Counted from the first letter of the stretch, positions 34,222 through 46,260 are shown. The stretch is 64,000 nt of DNA from Cordylochernes scorpioides (GCA_030710605.1 CP092863.1:115076680-115140679), one strand, 5' to 3'. Notes: generated by a model from the letters alone, not told the origin. Numbers and translations are program-made.

Positions 34222-34452
34222 TATATGTAATATATGTATATGTAATATATATAATGTATATAATATGTATATGTAATATGTGTACGTGTATATATGTATA
34301 TATAAGTGTATAATATGAGTGTATATATAAAATTTCTTGTGTCCCCCTTTTCTATAATATATCACGGTTTTATATAATTTTAAAAGCAACTCAATACTTA
34401 TCGTAATATATTACATAGGTAGGTATGTAAATGAGAAAATCTCTCAAACGGG

Positions 34453-34660
34453 GTCTCTGGCACATTTGTAAGTGCAAAAGTCGAACTGCTTTTCACGTGT
34501 GTAGACATGTGGTGTACTTACATTAAAAGCAGTTGCCTACTTCTACCCACCATGATTATCATGGCCTGTACCACATGTACTATGGATAAAAAACTTCTTT
34601 TACGTCGATACATATAAATTCAACTTTGTCACCGACCCGAGTTCGCTAGTTTAAAGATCA
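34453..34660. repeat. Interspersed repeat shared with 7211, plus fragment of a fold-back
   Basis: CTCTGGCACATTTGTAAGTG and CCACCATGATTATCATGG match 7211-7325. 34625-34655 (TTTGTCACCGACCCGAGTTCG) matches the element at 46737-46948. Confidence 0.6.
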
Positions 34661-34739
34661 ATGTAATCACGGTGTTTTAAAATAACAAATGATAATTTCA
34701 TATAGTACATAAATCAGTTTATATAATATATATAATCTG

Positions 34740-34839
34740 NNNNNNNNNNNNNNNNNNNNNNNNNNNNNNNNNNNNNNNNNNNNNNNNNNNNNNNNNNNNN
34801 NNNNNNNNNNNNNNNNNNNNNNNNNNNNNNNNNNNNNNN
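34740..34839. other. Assembly gap (100 N)
   Basis: 100 unknown bases. The first base after it continues a Penelope-like sequence nearly identical to 37507 onward, so repeat collapse or a join error is likely here. Confidence 0.99.
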
Positions 34840-36353
34840 TGGACAGGATGGTTTCTTCAAGGTCGGTTTTACATATGCAAAGGATATCATCGACATATCG
34901 TCGCCAGAAAAGAATGTCATCACAATGGAGGTTGCAGACCCATTTATCTATTCTGGTCATAACCAGCTCAGCAGCTATGGAGGAGAGGGGGCTTCCCATA
35001 GGCGATCCCCTTATCTGTTTGAAATGGATATGGTCAAAGGTAAAGGTGCTCATGTTTAAGCATATCTGTGAGAGGGATGTGATAGAGTTGGTCTTGACGG
35101 GATCTGTGTTGATGGAAACCAAAAATTGGTTGAGGCTGTCAATTATCAGGTGATGGGGGAGACTGAGGTATAGGGATGAAACGTCAAATGAACACATGGT
35201 GAAGTTTTGGGGGGGGGTGTAGGCCGGTTATTTCTTGAATGAGTGTGGGGGTGCTGGAAACTGTGAGATTACTTCTATTGTTGTTTAAAAGAGGTGAGAG
35301 ATAATTTGAGAGGTACTTAGCTAGGGGGTAGGCGGGAGAGAGGTGATACGCAATGATAGGGCGCAGAGGGACAGAAGGTTTGTGGACCTTGGGAAGGCCG
35401 TAGATGTAGGTACCATTGGGGAGATTAGTGGTAAAGGACTTGTGTTCCTCCGTTGAGATGAGACTGGTTCTTTTCATTCGGTTGAGAGAGGACTTGAAGG
35501 TTTTTAGTGCTATTGTGCTCTCTTGTGCGGAAATTTGAGAAAAAGTGGCTGTGTCCTGCAATATTTCCAAGATTTTGGCGTGGTACGAAGATCGGTCTAG
35601 GATTACGGTGTCAGTGCCCTTATCTGATCTGCTGATGACAATTGAACGTTGTTTCATTAGTCTGCGGAGGGCCTTGGATTCAGTTTGGGAATTTGGGGGT
35701 GGGGGGAGAGGTCTCTGGAGTACCCGGGATACATGGTTTCTGATGGCGCATCTGTCTTGATGGTTATGATTCTTAACGGAGGCCTCTATTCCACTGATGA
35801 TCCTGGGTATATCGGGTTTGGCGGGAAGTCGATATTTGAGGCCTTTAGAGAGGAGACTGTTTTCAGCAGGGGTGAGGGTTACGCTAGACAGATTGATGAT
35901 GTTGTTTGAAGCCTCGGGGTTGGCATATTTGTGATCGAGTGGGAAGGAGTATTTTTGGGACCAGAACGCTAGCTTTTTATCGTGTCTAAGCTGTATACTT
36001 CGGTCTTGTACCTTAATATCTGAGGTGGTTCTTTCTATGAGAGCTGTGAGATCAGATTCATGAACGTTTTGGGAGGTTAGGCATATCAGCCCTTTGATTG
36101 ATTTGGTGAGGAATCTAATTTGGGAAAGGCAACCTTTAGTTCTTGCCCGTAAGAGTTGCCATTGGATTCTTCTTATAAGTTCTGCTGAGAAGGGGTTTCC
36201 AACAGGATCCTTTACACGGAGGGATGGAGGGATAAACACTAGCCGTTCACATAGCTGGTTGAACTTTAAATGGCAACGCCATTTGGCGAGTTGAAGAGAT
36301 TTCTTGTGGATGAGGAACTTGTATCTGTCGATTTCGCCTCTAGGAAGAGCCAT
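34840..36353 (-). pseudogene. Penelope-like element, N-terminal region and reverse transcriptase (copy 2)
   Basis: Starts at ATG 36353 and runs as an open frame to 35184. One-base slippage in a G/C run at 35206-35215 moves the reading into the next frame, which carries SFDVSSLYLSLP (motif A), QIRGSPMGSPLSSI (motif B) and RRYVDD (motif C) until the N gap. Earlier motifs are RSDKGTDTVILD and YGLPKVHKP, typical of Penelope reverse transcriptases. The GIY-YIG endonuclease expected downstream is lost in or beyond the gap. It is almost identical to copy 1 over the shared 250 bp. Confidence 0.88.
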
Positions 36354-36716
36354 AATAAATACGAAGAATTAAACTCAATTGATTAATAGTAAAAAACTTA
36401 AAACTCTTCCGGTGTACAGCTTATGAAAAAACGTATCATTAAATGGAAGATAGGTATCTTTTATTTGTAAACGTTACGAGCTTTCGGGCAAACGCCCTTC
36501 TACAGGTTTGACAGAAATTAAGGCGAGAGACCGACCTATATACAAGGGATGATTTACATAATAAGCAATTTTTATAACTTAGCAGTAAGAATTTTTAATT
36601 TTTAATAAGTAACTATTGTATTGATATGGTAATAAGATGTTGTATACTAGATTTTTAACTATGTAAAAAAGGAATAGATTAACTTGAAACAAAGATATCA
36701 TAAATTTCAGGAATTT
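36354..36716 (-). repeat. Penelope junction region (pseudo-LTR) between two tandem copies
   Basis: 363 bp separate the endonuclease stop of copy 1 from the start codon of copy 2, the head-to-tail layout typical of PLEs. It carries a hammerhead-like motif on the minus strand (CTGTAGA 36499-36505, GGGC/GCCC stem, GAAA 36482-36485, GCTC). Confidence 0.75.
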
Positions 36717-37759
36717 CTATTTTCTATTTATGCTTTTAAGTTTGGTGGATACTATGGATTCTAACATTAATCTTTGGTGTAGGTTGGGTATGTTACGGTA
36801 ATGGATAGTGGGGTGGTTGGTATTAAAAGAGTGGCCAGTGGATGCAACATGCTGATAGATGAGGGAACGTGGGTCGTTGTTATTAATGTTGCGGGTGTGT
36901 TCTGACATTCTAATGGCGACGGTTCTACCTGTCTCACCCACATAAGTGGCGGAACAATGTTCGCATGAGACAGAGTAGACCGCCCCAGAAGAATCCAGAG
37001 GACTGAGTTGGGTACCAGTTTTTGTAATGGGGTGTCGGAGAAGTGAGTGGATACTGGGGGTATTAATGAAAAAGGTGCGAATGCCAAATGGCCTGATGAG
37101 ACGGGAGATACTAACTGTTAAAGGAGAATAGGGCAACATGCAGGTAGTCCTGAAGACTGGGGGAGGATTGGAGGGGGCGGGAGAATAGGTATGTTTATTA
37201 ATGAATGTTAGTGGATAGGAGGCGGCGGTGAGATGGAGATGATACGGGCTTTTTCTGTGGTTTTAAAGATGGGTAGAGAGCAGTGTGTGTGAAGGCGCCT
37301 GGTGAGTGTTTTAACGATGTTAATTTTGTGTACTATGGGGCAGAAGGAGTAGAAATGGGTGTAGGTGGGGGTACTGCTATTCTTGTAGTATACTGTGGTG
37401 TGGAATGATGCCGGGGTACGTATGATTAAGATGTCTAGGAAGGGAATGATGTGTCCCTGTTCTTTTTCCATGGTGAACGAGAGGTTAGGGTTGTAACTGT
37501 TGAGGGTGGACAGGATGGTTTCTTCAAGGTCGGTTTTACATATGCAAAGGATATCATCGACATATCGTCGCCAGAAAAGAATGTCATCACAATGGAGGTT
37601 GCAGACCCATTTATCTATTCTGGTCATAACCAGCTCAGCAGCTATGGAGGAGAGGGGGCTTCCCATAGGCGATCCCCTTATCTGTTTGAAATGGATATGG
37701 TCAGAGGTAAAGGTGCTCATGTTTAAGCATATCTGTGAGAGGGATGTGATAGAGTTCAT
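36717..37759 (-). pseudogene. Penelope-like element, RT C-terminal half and GIY-YIG endonuclease (copy 1, 5'-truncated)
   Basis: From the 5' break at 37759 the frame carries RGSPMGSPL and RRYVDD of the reverse transcriptase and continues to about 37230. A frameshift between 37210 and 37260 leads into the frame ending at 36717. That frame encodes the GIY-YIG domain: VYSVSC, a Cys-x2-Cys (CEHC), YVGETGR, then MSEHTRN and YQHVASTGHSF. PLEs use this nuclease to nick target DNA for primed reverse transcription. The 5' break joins directly to an inverted copy of the 3' end, a known PLE habit. Confidence 0.88.
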
Positions 37760-38140
37760 TACCGTAACATACCCAACCTACACCAAAGATTAATGTTAGA
37801 ATCCATAGTATCCACCAAACTTAAAAGCATAAATAGAAAAATAGAAATTCCTGAAATTTATGATATCTTTGTTTCAAGTTAATCTATTCCTTTTTTACAT
37901 AGTTAAAAATCTAGTATACAACATCTTATTACCATATCAATACAATAGTTACTTATTAAAAATTAAAAATTCTTACTGCTAAGTTATAAAAATTGCTTAT
38001 TATGTAAATCATCCCTTGTATATAGGTCGGTCTCTCGCCTTAATTTCTGTCAAACCTGTAGAAGGGCGTTTGCCCGAAAGCTCGTAACGTTTACAAATAA
38101 AAGATACCTATCTTCCATTTAATGATACGTTTTTTCATAT
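37758..38140 (+). repeat. Inverted arm of the Penelope 3' end with hammerhead-like motif
   Basis: Inverse of 36415-36800, beginning inside the endonuclease C-terminus (ATTACCGTAACATACCC). On the plus strand CTGTAGA (38056-38062), A, GGGC/GCCC (38064-38067 and 38072-38075), GAAA (38076-38079) and GCTC form a hammerhead-like fold with U in place of A at position 6. Confidence 0.8.
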
Positions 38141-38199
38141 TCATTATATTTACGCGGTCTCACACAATTCTGGCCTAAAACTACCCGTTTAATGATTTT

Positions 38200-38435
38200 T
38201 CAGGATGCCTTAATGACCAATTTTTTGGTCGTTGAGGTACAGCTTGCAACACGCTGATGAGGGCCAATAGCCCGAAACGCGTCCGTGGTTAGCTTTTCTT
38301 GATTAATCAAGAATGGGTATTTGGTCAATTCTGGAATAATAAAAAATCAACGAGAATAGTTGATATTTATTCCGATAGATGGCGCAAGCCATCAGCAACT
38401 TTCAGTTGCACGATAAGGAGATGCCTTTTTCTTAA
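38200..38435 (+). mobile_element. Family C single arm with its complete hammerhead end
   Basis: Runs from the hammerhead at 38241-38294 through GGGTATTTGGTCAATTCTGG to the family C arm ending GATAAGGAGATGCC. It shows that family C elements derive from a sequence whose inner end is a ribozyme. A partial relative lies inverted at 55498-55670. Confidence 0.75.
38241..38294 (+). ncRNA. Hammerhead ribozyme, canonical core
   Basis: CTGATGA (38254-38260); stem II GGGC/GCCC (38261-38264 and 38270-38273) with loop CAATA; GAAA (38274-38277); a self-complementary CGCG as minimal stem III; cleavage expected after GTC (38281-38283). Stem I pairs CACG (38250-38253) with CGTG (38284-38287), and AGCT with AGCT further out. 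All core bases match the consensus. A two-base-pair stem III suggests action as a dimer, as described for PLE hammerheads. Confidence 0.85.
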
Positions 38436-38696
38436 TATATTACTTTGAAACTTGTATATATAGATTATTTATGATGTAAAGGGTGTTTGTTCAAATTCAC
38501 AAATAAAAGTTAGAATTTTAAATACAAAATGCAAGTTTAAAATAGAATAAAAATGTAAATATTTACTACATTTGTACCACGTGCCATTTTTTAAAATTCA
38601 AAGGCATCCTACTTTGCATATAATTCGAGTTGCACGTAGTGTTGTATTGCTAGATTGGTTTCGCTTTGGAATAAAAGGTTTATTTCCACTGGACAT

Positions 38697-38812
38697 GCAT
38701 CGGACCTGGAGACTGTTGTTGGGTTCTGTGCTGCCTGGAGTATAGGAGCTTTATCTATGCTTCCTTCCTGTGGTGAATCTGTATAAGACCGGTGGTCTTA
38801 ATAAAGCTATGT
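38697..38812 (+). repeat. LINE 3' tail, family L1
   Basis: CGGACCTGGAGACTGTTG at the start, AAGACCGGTGGTCTTAATAAAG at the end. Confidence 0.75.
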
Positions 38813-38892
38813 GTGTAACCTCCATTTTCTCTCATCTTTATCTCCCTAGGTACACATAATAGCGCATGCCAACAAACACAAATCTATATTAT

Positions 38893-39114
38893 TTATAATT
38901 GAAAGCGATTTTTCTGTATCCAAGTTAATTTAAATAGTCTTTCAACTGGCAAGTCGCCAAGACTCTTTGGAGATAATTCTGTATAAAAGACGTTTAAACT
39001 ATTTGAAAAGATACCGGAGTTTCTATCAGTTTTTCTTCTTTCGTTTATAACTTTCAATACAATTATGTTTTCTTTATAGTGACAAGCAAGCGAGCTTTTA
39101 AACAAAGTCGCCAT
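38893..39114 (-). other. Unrecognised small open frame, 73 codons
   Basis: ATG 39114 to stop 38893, of mixed composition with a basic stretch (NERRKTDRNSG). It lies between a LINE tail and a fold-back in otherwise repetitive sequence. No domain is recognised and no splice context is obvious. It may be chance. Confidence 0.15.
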
Positions 39115-39178
39115 TATACTGGGTTCTCAAATATATCATAAAGGAAATATAGACTGCTTATATACACATATACAGCTT

Positions 39179-39415
39179 CAAATAAAAAGACATATATTGG
39201 ATCAAAATATAATTTGTTTTACCAATACTTCAGTTGTCTAACGCCAACCTTTATCAAGATGTTATAACATATTTAATGTGTATCAACAATATGTGTTATA
39301 ACACCTTGATAAAGGTTGGCGTTCAGCCAACTGAAATATTGGTTAAATAAATGATATTTTGATCCAATATATGCCTTTTTAATTAAAGATTTATTTATGG
39401 ATTGCTCTATTTTCA
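39179..39415. mobile_element. Fold-back element E1 (237 bp) with 11-bp target duplication
   Basis: ATATACAGCTT flanks both sides (39168-39178 and 39416-39426) and lies in a minus-strand LINE L1 tail, so the pre-insertion site is clear. The arms (ACATATATTGGATCAAAATA and inverse) face each other. The right side alone has a 34-nt tail with ATGGATTGCTCTATTTTC. Hammerhead-like motifs occur in both arms. Confidence 0.88.
39301..39345 (+). ncRNA. Hammerhead-like motif with UUGAUAA core
   Basis: TTGATAA (39306-39312), A, stem GTTGGC/GCCAAC, GAAA (39333-39336), TATT. Stem I is ACC/GGT. Relative to CUGAUGA, C3 is U and G8 is A, so the C3-G8 pair of the folded ribozyme is replaced by U3-A8. The opposite arm (39221-39262, minus) has the same core but GAAG in place of GAAA. 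Confidence 0.55.
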
Positions 39416-39480
39416 ATATACAGCTTTATTAAGACCATCGGTCTTATACAGAATCAGCGCAGGAATGAAGCATACAAGAC
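39416..39480 (-). repeat. LINE 3' tail, family L1
   Basis: AGCTTTATTAAGACCATCGG and CTTATACAG, the inverse of the L1 tail. It carries one copy of the E1 target duplication. Confidence 0.7.
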
Positions 39481-39610
39481 CGCTCCTTTTCCAGGATGGT
39501 GTCTTCCCAAAATACACCATCTACAGGACCAAAGAGACCTCAACAGACCACCTCTTGGAATGTATGGGAGCCTCAAAACAAGACCTGTATTCCAAACCTA
39601 CCAAAAGTGT
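39481..39610 (+). pseudogene. LINE C-terminal zinc-finger fragment
   Basis: Encodes STDHLLECMGASKQ, the His/Cys motif seen at the C-terminus of many non-LTR ORF2 proteins. No reverse transcriptase remains. Frame limits are unclear. Confidence 0.4.
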
Positions 39611-39614
39611 AATT

Positions 39615-39760
39615 TTAATCCATGAATTCAGTCATTCAGAATGTTTATTTTACACGTAAAACAGACTTTTACTGTCCTTACTTATTTATTGGGAGGGTTT
39701 AGTTCATCAATGGTGAACCCTCTCAGCGGTTTCGCCAATTTTATCTACCAGACAGCTTCT
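39615..39760. repeat. Fold-back family B, partial
   Basis: TTTTACTGTCCTTACTTATT, GGGAGGGTTTAGTTCATCA, AACCCTCTCAGCGGTTTCGCC. Confidence 0.65.
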
Positions 39761-40124
39761 TAGATCTCCAATACTGTATAAGCGTATGTCCATAATTTAC
39801 TAAAATATTGTATAACTATACAATGGGATAATAATTTAAAAATTCATTGAACAAGTATTCAAATAGTTTATAGTAAAATATGTAAATAAGTCAAAATTCA
39901 AATATTATCTAAAGGATAAAGTATCTTCTTCCTCTCTTGATAGATTCGCATATCAAAATGTGAGAGAGAAACCCAGACATCTGTCACATCCTATTTACAT
40001 ATACCATATGGTTGTATTATGCAAATTACACGGAGATTTGGGACCGTTGTTTCTTGAAAAATAAAGATAGAGTAATCTTCATATATCTCTATCTCTATAA
40101 ATATAAATATATATTTAAATAATA

Positions 40125-40235
40125 AAAAGGCATATATTGGATTGAATGAATATATGTATTTGCCAATATACACCATTTTATTATCTAAATATTTGAATAT
40201 GGATTGTTCTATTTTTAATATAAATATATATAGAT
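40125..40235. repeat. Family E fragment
   Basis: AAAAAGGCATATATTGGATTG and TATGGATTGTTCTATTTT correspond to the two ends of E elements; no hammerhead core is kept. Confidence 0.6.
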
Positions 40236-40450
40236 TTTAAATTTCAATTCAAGATGTCACACACATAGAAAGGCCTATGGATTTAAAGATTTAAAGGTTT
40301 AAAGATTTATTAAAAGATTAAAATATTTATATATATTCTTACTTAAAAAGCGAAATACAAATTACTAACTATTCAGAGAGCCAAATACAGTTCGTTAATA
40401 TATTTTTGAAGGTAAATATTATATAGCAATATTATATATATTTATTTATA

Positions 40451-40604
40451 TACACTCATGGACAAAACATAAGGGAGTGGAAAGTCTTTGATGTACCGGT
40501 CGTCTTTTTTTTTCTGAGGTTATCTTGTATGTCTTCAATAAATGTCACTGTAATATCTTTCAGAGTTATAATCCCGATATATATGCTAAATGGCACAACT
40601 ATGT
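40451..40604. repeat. MITE family A, truncated
   Basis: Begins TACACTCATGGACAAAAC and stops in the middle where a tRNA-like sequence follows. Confidence 0.75.
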
Positions 40605-40685
40605 AACCTGCCCAAGGCGGGAATCGAACCCGGGTCTTAGCATTCGAAAACCAACGGTTTAGACGATCCTTCCACCGACCCCCGG
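40605..40685 (-). repeat. tRNA-like sequence (degenerate)
   Basis: On the minus strand it has a good B-box (GGGTTCGATTCCC) and an A-box-like GTCGGTGGAAGG, but the acceptor and anticodon stems pair poorly. A tRNA pseudogene or SINE head is more likely than a gene. Confidence 0.45.
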
Positions 40686-41164
40686 CTTCTCTATAAGTAA
40701 ATTGACCCAGTAGATAACCATAAAATCCACCCACGAGGTTTATATTGGAAAGAAGAAAGTCACGTGCTTCGCATTGTCCAATAAACTGCCCCCTTTTTTC
40801 CCTCTCTGCCAAAATTTATTTTTATTGATTAAAAGCCCTATAATAGGATTTGTGAAAATCACCTTTTAAATAAATTAAAAACCTGTTTTCTTTTTTTTTA
40901 TAATAAAGTTTAGAGAAAACAAAAAAAAAAAAAAAGAGTTAAACGGATAAAAAAAAAGGTTTTCTGTGTAAATTTTTTGACGTAATTATAAATAATTAAT
41001 GTATTGAGTAATCTTTTTTACGTAATGAATAAAAAATCGATTTAATATAATATATAAGCTTTAATCTATACTATTAGAAAATGGACAAATTTCAACGCTA
41101 TTGCTTTTTAGTGTGATCTATGTGTTTGTGTGTCTATTGTTTACCTGTTTTAGTGAGATGTATT

Positions 41165-41602
41165 ATAATACAATATAATGCGGCTTATGATTGTAGAACG
41201 ACATTTGAAAATTATCCCGCATGTGTTTCTTTTGAACGAAAAATCTAAATTTATTTTAAGGAGAAATAACGACTATTTCTAACCTTAGGGATGAAGTATG
41301 AAAGGATGAATTGTGAAGAGTAATGATAATCGGAAAAATAAAGTGTCCAGGGATGGGAATCGAACCCACAGTGTTCCGCGAACGACATTTGAAAATTATC
41401 CCGCATGTGTTTCTTTTGCGGAACACTGTGGGTTCGATTCCCATCCCTGGACACTTTATTTTTCCGTTTATCATTACTATTCACAATTCATCCTTTCATA
41501 CTTCATCTCTAAGGTTAGAAATAATCGTTATTTCTCCTTAAAATAAATTTTGATTTTTCGTTCAAAAGAAACACATGCGGGATAATTTTCAAATGTTTTA
41601 CA
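41165..41602. mobile_element. tRNA-derived SINE as a head-to-head inverted dimer
   Basis: Two inverted SINE copies meet at truncated tRNA-like heads (CCCACAGTGTTCCGC and inverse, 41365-41432). AGATGTATT flanks both sides (41156-41164 and 41603-41611). The left side has an extra tail of about 37 nt. Open frames here merely translate the repeat. Confidence 0.75.
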
Positions 41603-41935
41603 AGATGTATTGTATTTGTTGTCTTAAAATAATAACCTAATTGTTAGAAAATACTTGACAACAATTGTCACTTTAAAACCCTTTCGAGCTAAAAAAAGAC
41701 TCTCTTTGTCTGTGGCGTTTTAACGCTAAAAAGAGACAAATCATAGGCAGATTCTATGTGCAAAATGTTATATAAGAGCTCTACACCCATGGACAAAGAA
41801 GGTTTGTACCTTTTAGCATGTATATCGGGACAATAACTCTGAAAGATATTACAGTGACCTTTATTGAAGACACACGAGATAACAAAGTGTGAACAACCTC
41901 TGTCTCCTTAAGAAAAAAAAATATACAAGGTGCGT

Positions 41936-42863
<928 letters not shown>

Positions 42864-43609
42864 TATATATACTTGTATATAGACGACCTGCGACATCAAA
42901 GACTTCCCACTTCTTCGAGTTTTGTCCATGAGTGTAAATTGGTTGAAGAGCAGGTAATAAGAAAAGCCATTCCCACTTCTGTTTAATATTAATTTCGCTC
43001 TAATTGTAAAAATACATCTTTTATTTAAAAGAAATAACAGTAAAATTGGATAATTCCATTCTCTTAATATATATATATATATATATGTCAATGTGAGAGT
43101 ATGTAAATACGGCATGGTAACGTTAGGAATCATATTGAGCTTCGCTGAACTTTCGGAATATACCTTTTTCAATACAGAAGCGCTCATCACCATCAACCTT
43201 TTTCAAACTCTTCCTAGAAAACATTAGTTACATGATTATAATGACCTCTGTACGTCATGTGTAACTTGGATATATAAGAACACCAATAGAAAAACTTGTT
43301 CTGTTCCAGGAAAGCCGAGTGGATAAACACTAAATTTAACAGCACCCCCTGGTGTAGACAGCGCCAATTATCGGAAACCCCATTACAGAGGTCCCCCCCC
43401 TCTCTCAAAACATCTACGCCGTTATGACAGAAAACATTCCGTAAATAACTCAGCTCTGATTGGTTGCTTCCTTACTGAAGTGTGTTCGCTTCCCTAGTTG
43501 CATACCCTACCCAAGTAACACTCAAAATTTTCTTATTTACATATATAGTACATACATATATATGGAATGAGATATATAATGTATAAAAATATATGCGTTA
43601 GATATTATA

Positions 43610-43858
43610 ATATAATGCGCCTTGTGATTGTAAAACGACATTTTAAAATTTATCCCGCATGTGTTTCTTTTCAACGAAAAATCAAAATTTATTTTAAGGA
43701 GAAATAACGATTATTTCTAACCTTAGGGATGAGGTATGAAAGAATGAATTGTGGAGAGTAATGATAAACGGAAAAATAAAAGTGTCCAGGGATGGGAATC
43801 GAACCCACAGTGTTCCGCTTACCGGGCAGATGCCATGTCCACTAGGCTACTCTGGACA
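43610..43858 (-). mobile_element. tRNA-derived SINE
   Basis: The minus-strand head folds as a tRNA: A-box TAGCCTAGTGG (43839-43849), B-box GGGTTCGATTCCC (43794-43806), anticodon stem TCTGC/GCGGA with loop CCGGTAA (GGT, Thr-like). A conserved body of about 160 bp follows (TTATCATTACTC, GGTTAGAAATAATCG, CACATGCGGGATAA) and an AT-rich tail. Other copies are at 41165-41602 and 45628. Confidence 0.85.
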
Positions 43859-44139
43859 TTAGATATTATGTAAAAATAATTATCGCGCCATATGTAAATA
43901 AGAAAATAATAATAATTTAGCGTTAAATACTTTCTTTTCTTGAATACAGATGGCGTGATGATTTCTCATATTCAATTTAGGCCTAACAGGCTATTTTATT
44001 AGTTTGGATAAAAGCATTGCTCGATGCAATTGTTTATATTTCTATGATCCTCTAATCTTATACGTCCATAGTTTCCTTAAACACAGAGTATTCCCATATA
44101 TTATCATTTACATGAACAGAATAATCTAATACAATAAAA

Positions 44140-44250
44140 CAGAAATTAGGTAGATTAAACTGATGAAACCACTAAGAGGGTTTACCACTGATGAGCCAAG
44201 CCCTTCCAATATTTTCTGTCGTAGTAAAAGTATAAAATAAGGCTAATTTT
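44140..44250. repeat. Fold-back family B, partial
   Basis: AGGGTTTACCACTGATGAGCC and a following CTTCCAATATTTTCTGTCG. Confidence 0.6.
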
Positions 44251-44280
44251 TTACATATCATTATACATACATTTTACATA

Positions 44281-44456
44281 CAGTAGAACCTCCATGAGAG
44301 GATACTCACGCTAGAGGACACCTCTACACAAAGGACAGTTTTCATTTGTAAAATTATCATTTTTACTATTAAACAACTCTCCAGTAAGAGGACAGCTCTC
44401 CATAAAGGATACTTTAGTTCTGCAAATCAGGTGTCCTTTACAGGAAGGTTCTACTG
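44281..44456. mobile_element. pogo-like MITE, complete
   Basis: 176 bp flanked by TA (44279-44280 and 44457-44458). Ends are CAGTAGAACCTCC and the inverse of CAGTAGAACCTTC. Interior motifs (GAGGACACCTCTAC, AACTCTCCAGTAAGAGGACA) match the element that seeds the minisatellite at 54402. Confidence 0.8.
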
Positions 44457-44589
44457 TATTTCTAAATTTTTTTTTTCTATTTGGCACACACCAAATTAAT
44501 TTCTAAATATTACCAGAAATATAATCCTCTGTATCAATTAGATCAATCAAATAGAAATCTCTGAGGTTTCCTTATTACACTTTTATCCT

Positions 44590-44955
44590 CGGAAATTTCA
44601 AAAGTTTTTAAAAATAGAATAAAGGCAGTGGAGGATTCAAGTTGCTTTTGTGGTATTGAGGAACAATCCCATTTTTTAAATTTAAGATTGCCCAGCATTT
44701 CAAGATTATAGAATGAAGAATTAACGAGTTGTTTGTGAATTTAACGATTTGATTTCCGATAAAAATCATATTTAAAGTTCAATTCATTTTGTAAATACAT
44801 TCTAAACTTTCTACAAAATCTGGATCTCTAATGTTTCCATGCGTTGAATAATGTAAATAACTTATGTAAATAAACTTTTCTCCTTGTTTGGCGCAAGTAT
44901 CCCTTGCGGGATATAGCGCTTTGGAAATAAAATAATTGTAATTGTAATTATCCTC
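44590..44955 (+). pseudogene. LINE L2 fragment: ORF2 C-terminus and 3' tail
   Basis: 44620-44700 encodes AVEDSSCFCGIEEQSHFLNL, a Cys-x-Cys...His motif of a LINE C-terminus, soon stopped. The 3' UTR matches 21412-21890 and ends with hairpin T-ATCCC/GGGAT-A, GCGCTTTGGAAATAAA and TAATTG repeats. It provides the empty site for element G. Confidence 0.7.
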
Positions 44956-45529
44956 GGAGATTTATATTTGATTAATCTAATTTCTAAATTTGTAAAAAAA
45001 TAAATACATATATCATTATTCATCATTTCCCAAAATATACAGTAAATACTTCACAACATTACATTTTCTTTTTTATAAAATTCAAACAACACAAGAAAAA
45101 GAGAATAACTTGAAAAAATGATAATATATAAAAGAATTTCCATAAATAGTTGTGCGAAAAAATTCGATATCGGTTAAAAACATGCCAATGGACTTATAAA
45201 AGGACGTTGCCTTGACAATACATCGCTGGAAATATTAAAAAATAAATAAATTTTAAAAAATATTCGCCCTCAGCTTGGCTAAAGGAGGGGGGATATTGAA
45301 TAAGGAGTTGAGTGGCAGATATGAAAGTATTTGATGGATTCTTCTTTTCTATTCTTCTTTTTTGTCTTCTTGTCATCCTATCAAGACATTGTTACCTAGT
45401 CACGTGACATACCTATACACAACAATCCTATATAATACAAGACGATAACGTGCCGTATATATATATAAGAAAATGGAAGCATTATAAAGCGCACGAATGT
45501 TTCTTTTAAACAAAAAAATATATTATCAT

Positions 45530-45880
45530 ACATTAGCGCGCCATATCTGTTATGAATATTCGAAACTATTATGATCTAGGCCCTTCCATTAATTTTTTCC
45601 ATTCCATTCCATAAGGACAGTAGAATTTATAATACAATATAATGAGGTTTATGATTGTAGAACGAAGTTTGACAATTTTACCGCATGTGTTTCTTTTGAA
45701 CGAAAAATCGAAATTTATTTTAAAGAGAAATAACGATTATTTCTAACCTTAGGGATAAAGTATGATAGGATGAATTGTAAAGAGTAATGATAAACGGAAA
45801 AATAAAGTGTCCAGGGATGGGAATTGAACCCAAAGAATCATAAGCGCCTTTAATAGTTTTAAATTTCGTATAAACATATA
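45530..45880. repeat. Fold-back family B interrupted by a SINE
   Basis: Left part 45530-45622 (GAATATTCGAAACTATTA, TAAGGACAGTAGAA) and right part from 45836 (AATCATAAGCGCCTTTAATA) belong to one B element. A truncated minus-strand SINE at 45628-45834 lies between them. Confidence 0.65.
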
Positions 45881-46079
45881 TATTGCTGATTAAACCAAAT
45901 TTGCATAATTTATATGCATATGTGCTAATATAGTAATATGCAAATAAAAGCTCGTTAAGTTTCCATTTGAATGCATTTTAAAAGGAGATATGCCACTTTT
46001 GGTATATTTACATATATTAAAAACAAAAAATGCATATCCTGATCCTCTCACATGAGCATTCTAGATCGCAGAGTGCCAT

Positions 46080-46260
46080 CTAGTTTCGCCAGTTTAACAG
46101 CTGAGAGGGTTCATCACTGATGAGCCAGAACTTACAATTATTTTATCATTGCAGTAAGGGTAGTAAAAAATATTTTATTTTAAAAAGAAACATAAGGGAC
46201 AAAAATAGTTTAAATTTCTTATAATAGATGGTGCGCTAATGCATCATATAATTGCATATG
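46080..46260. repeat. Fold-back family B copy
   Basis: TTTCGCCAGTTTAACAGCTG, GAGGGTTCATCACTGATGAGCC, CATTGCAGTAAGGG and a closing ATGGTGCGCTAATGCATC. Confidence 0.65.

Noticed and set aside
43784..43858. Functional tRNA-Thr gene
   Set aside because: The tRNA-like sequence is the head of a repeat found several times with the same body and tail. The anticodon GGT with C33 is unusual, so it is better read as a SINE.
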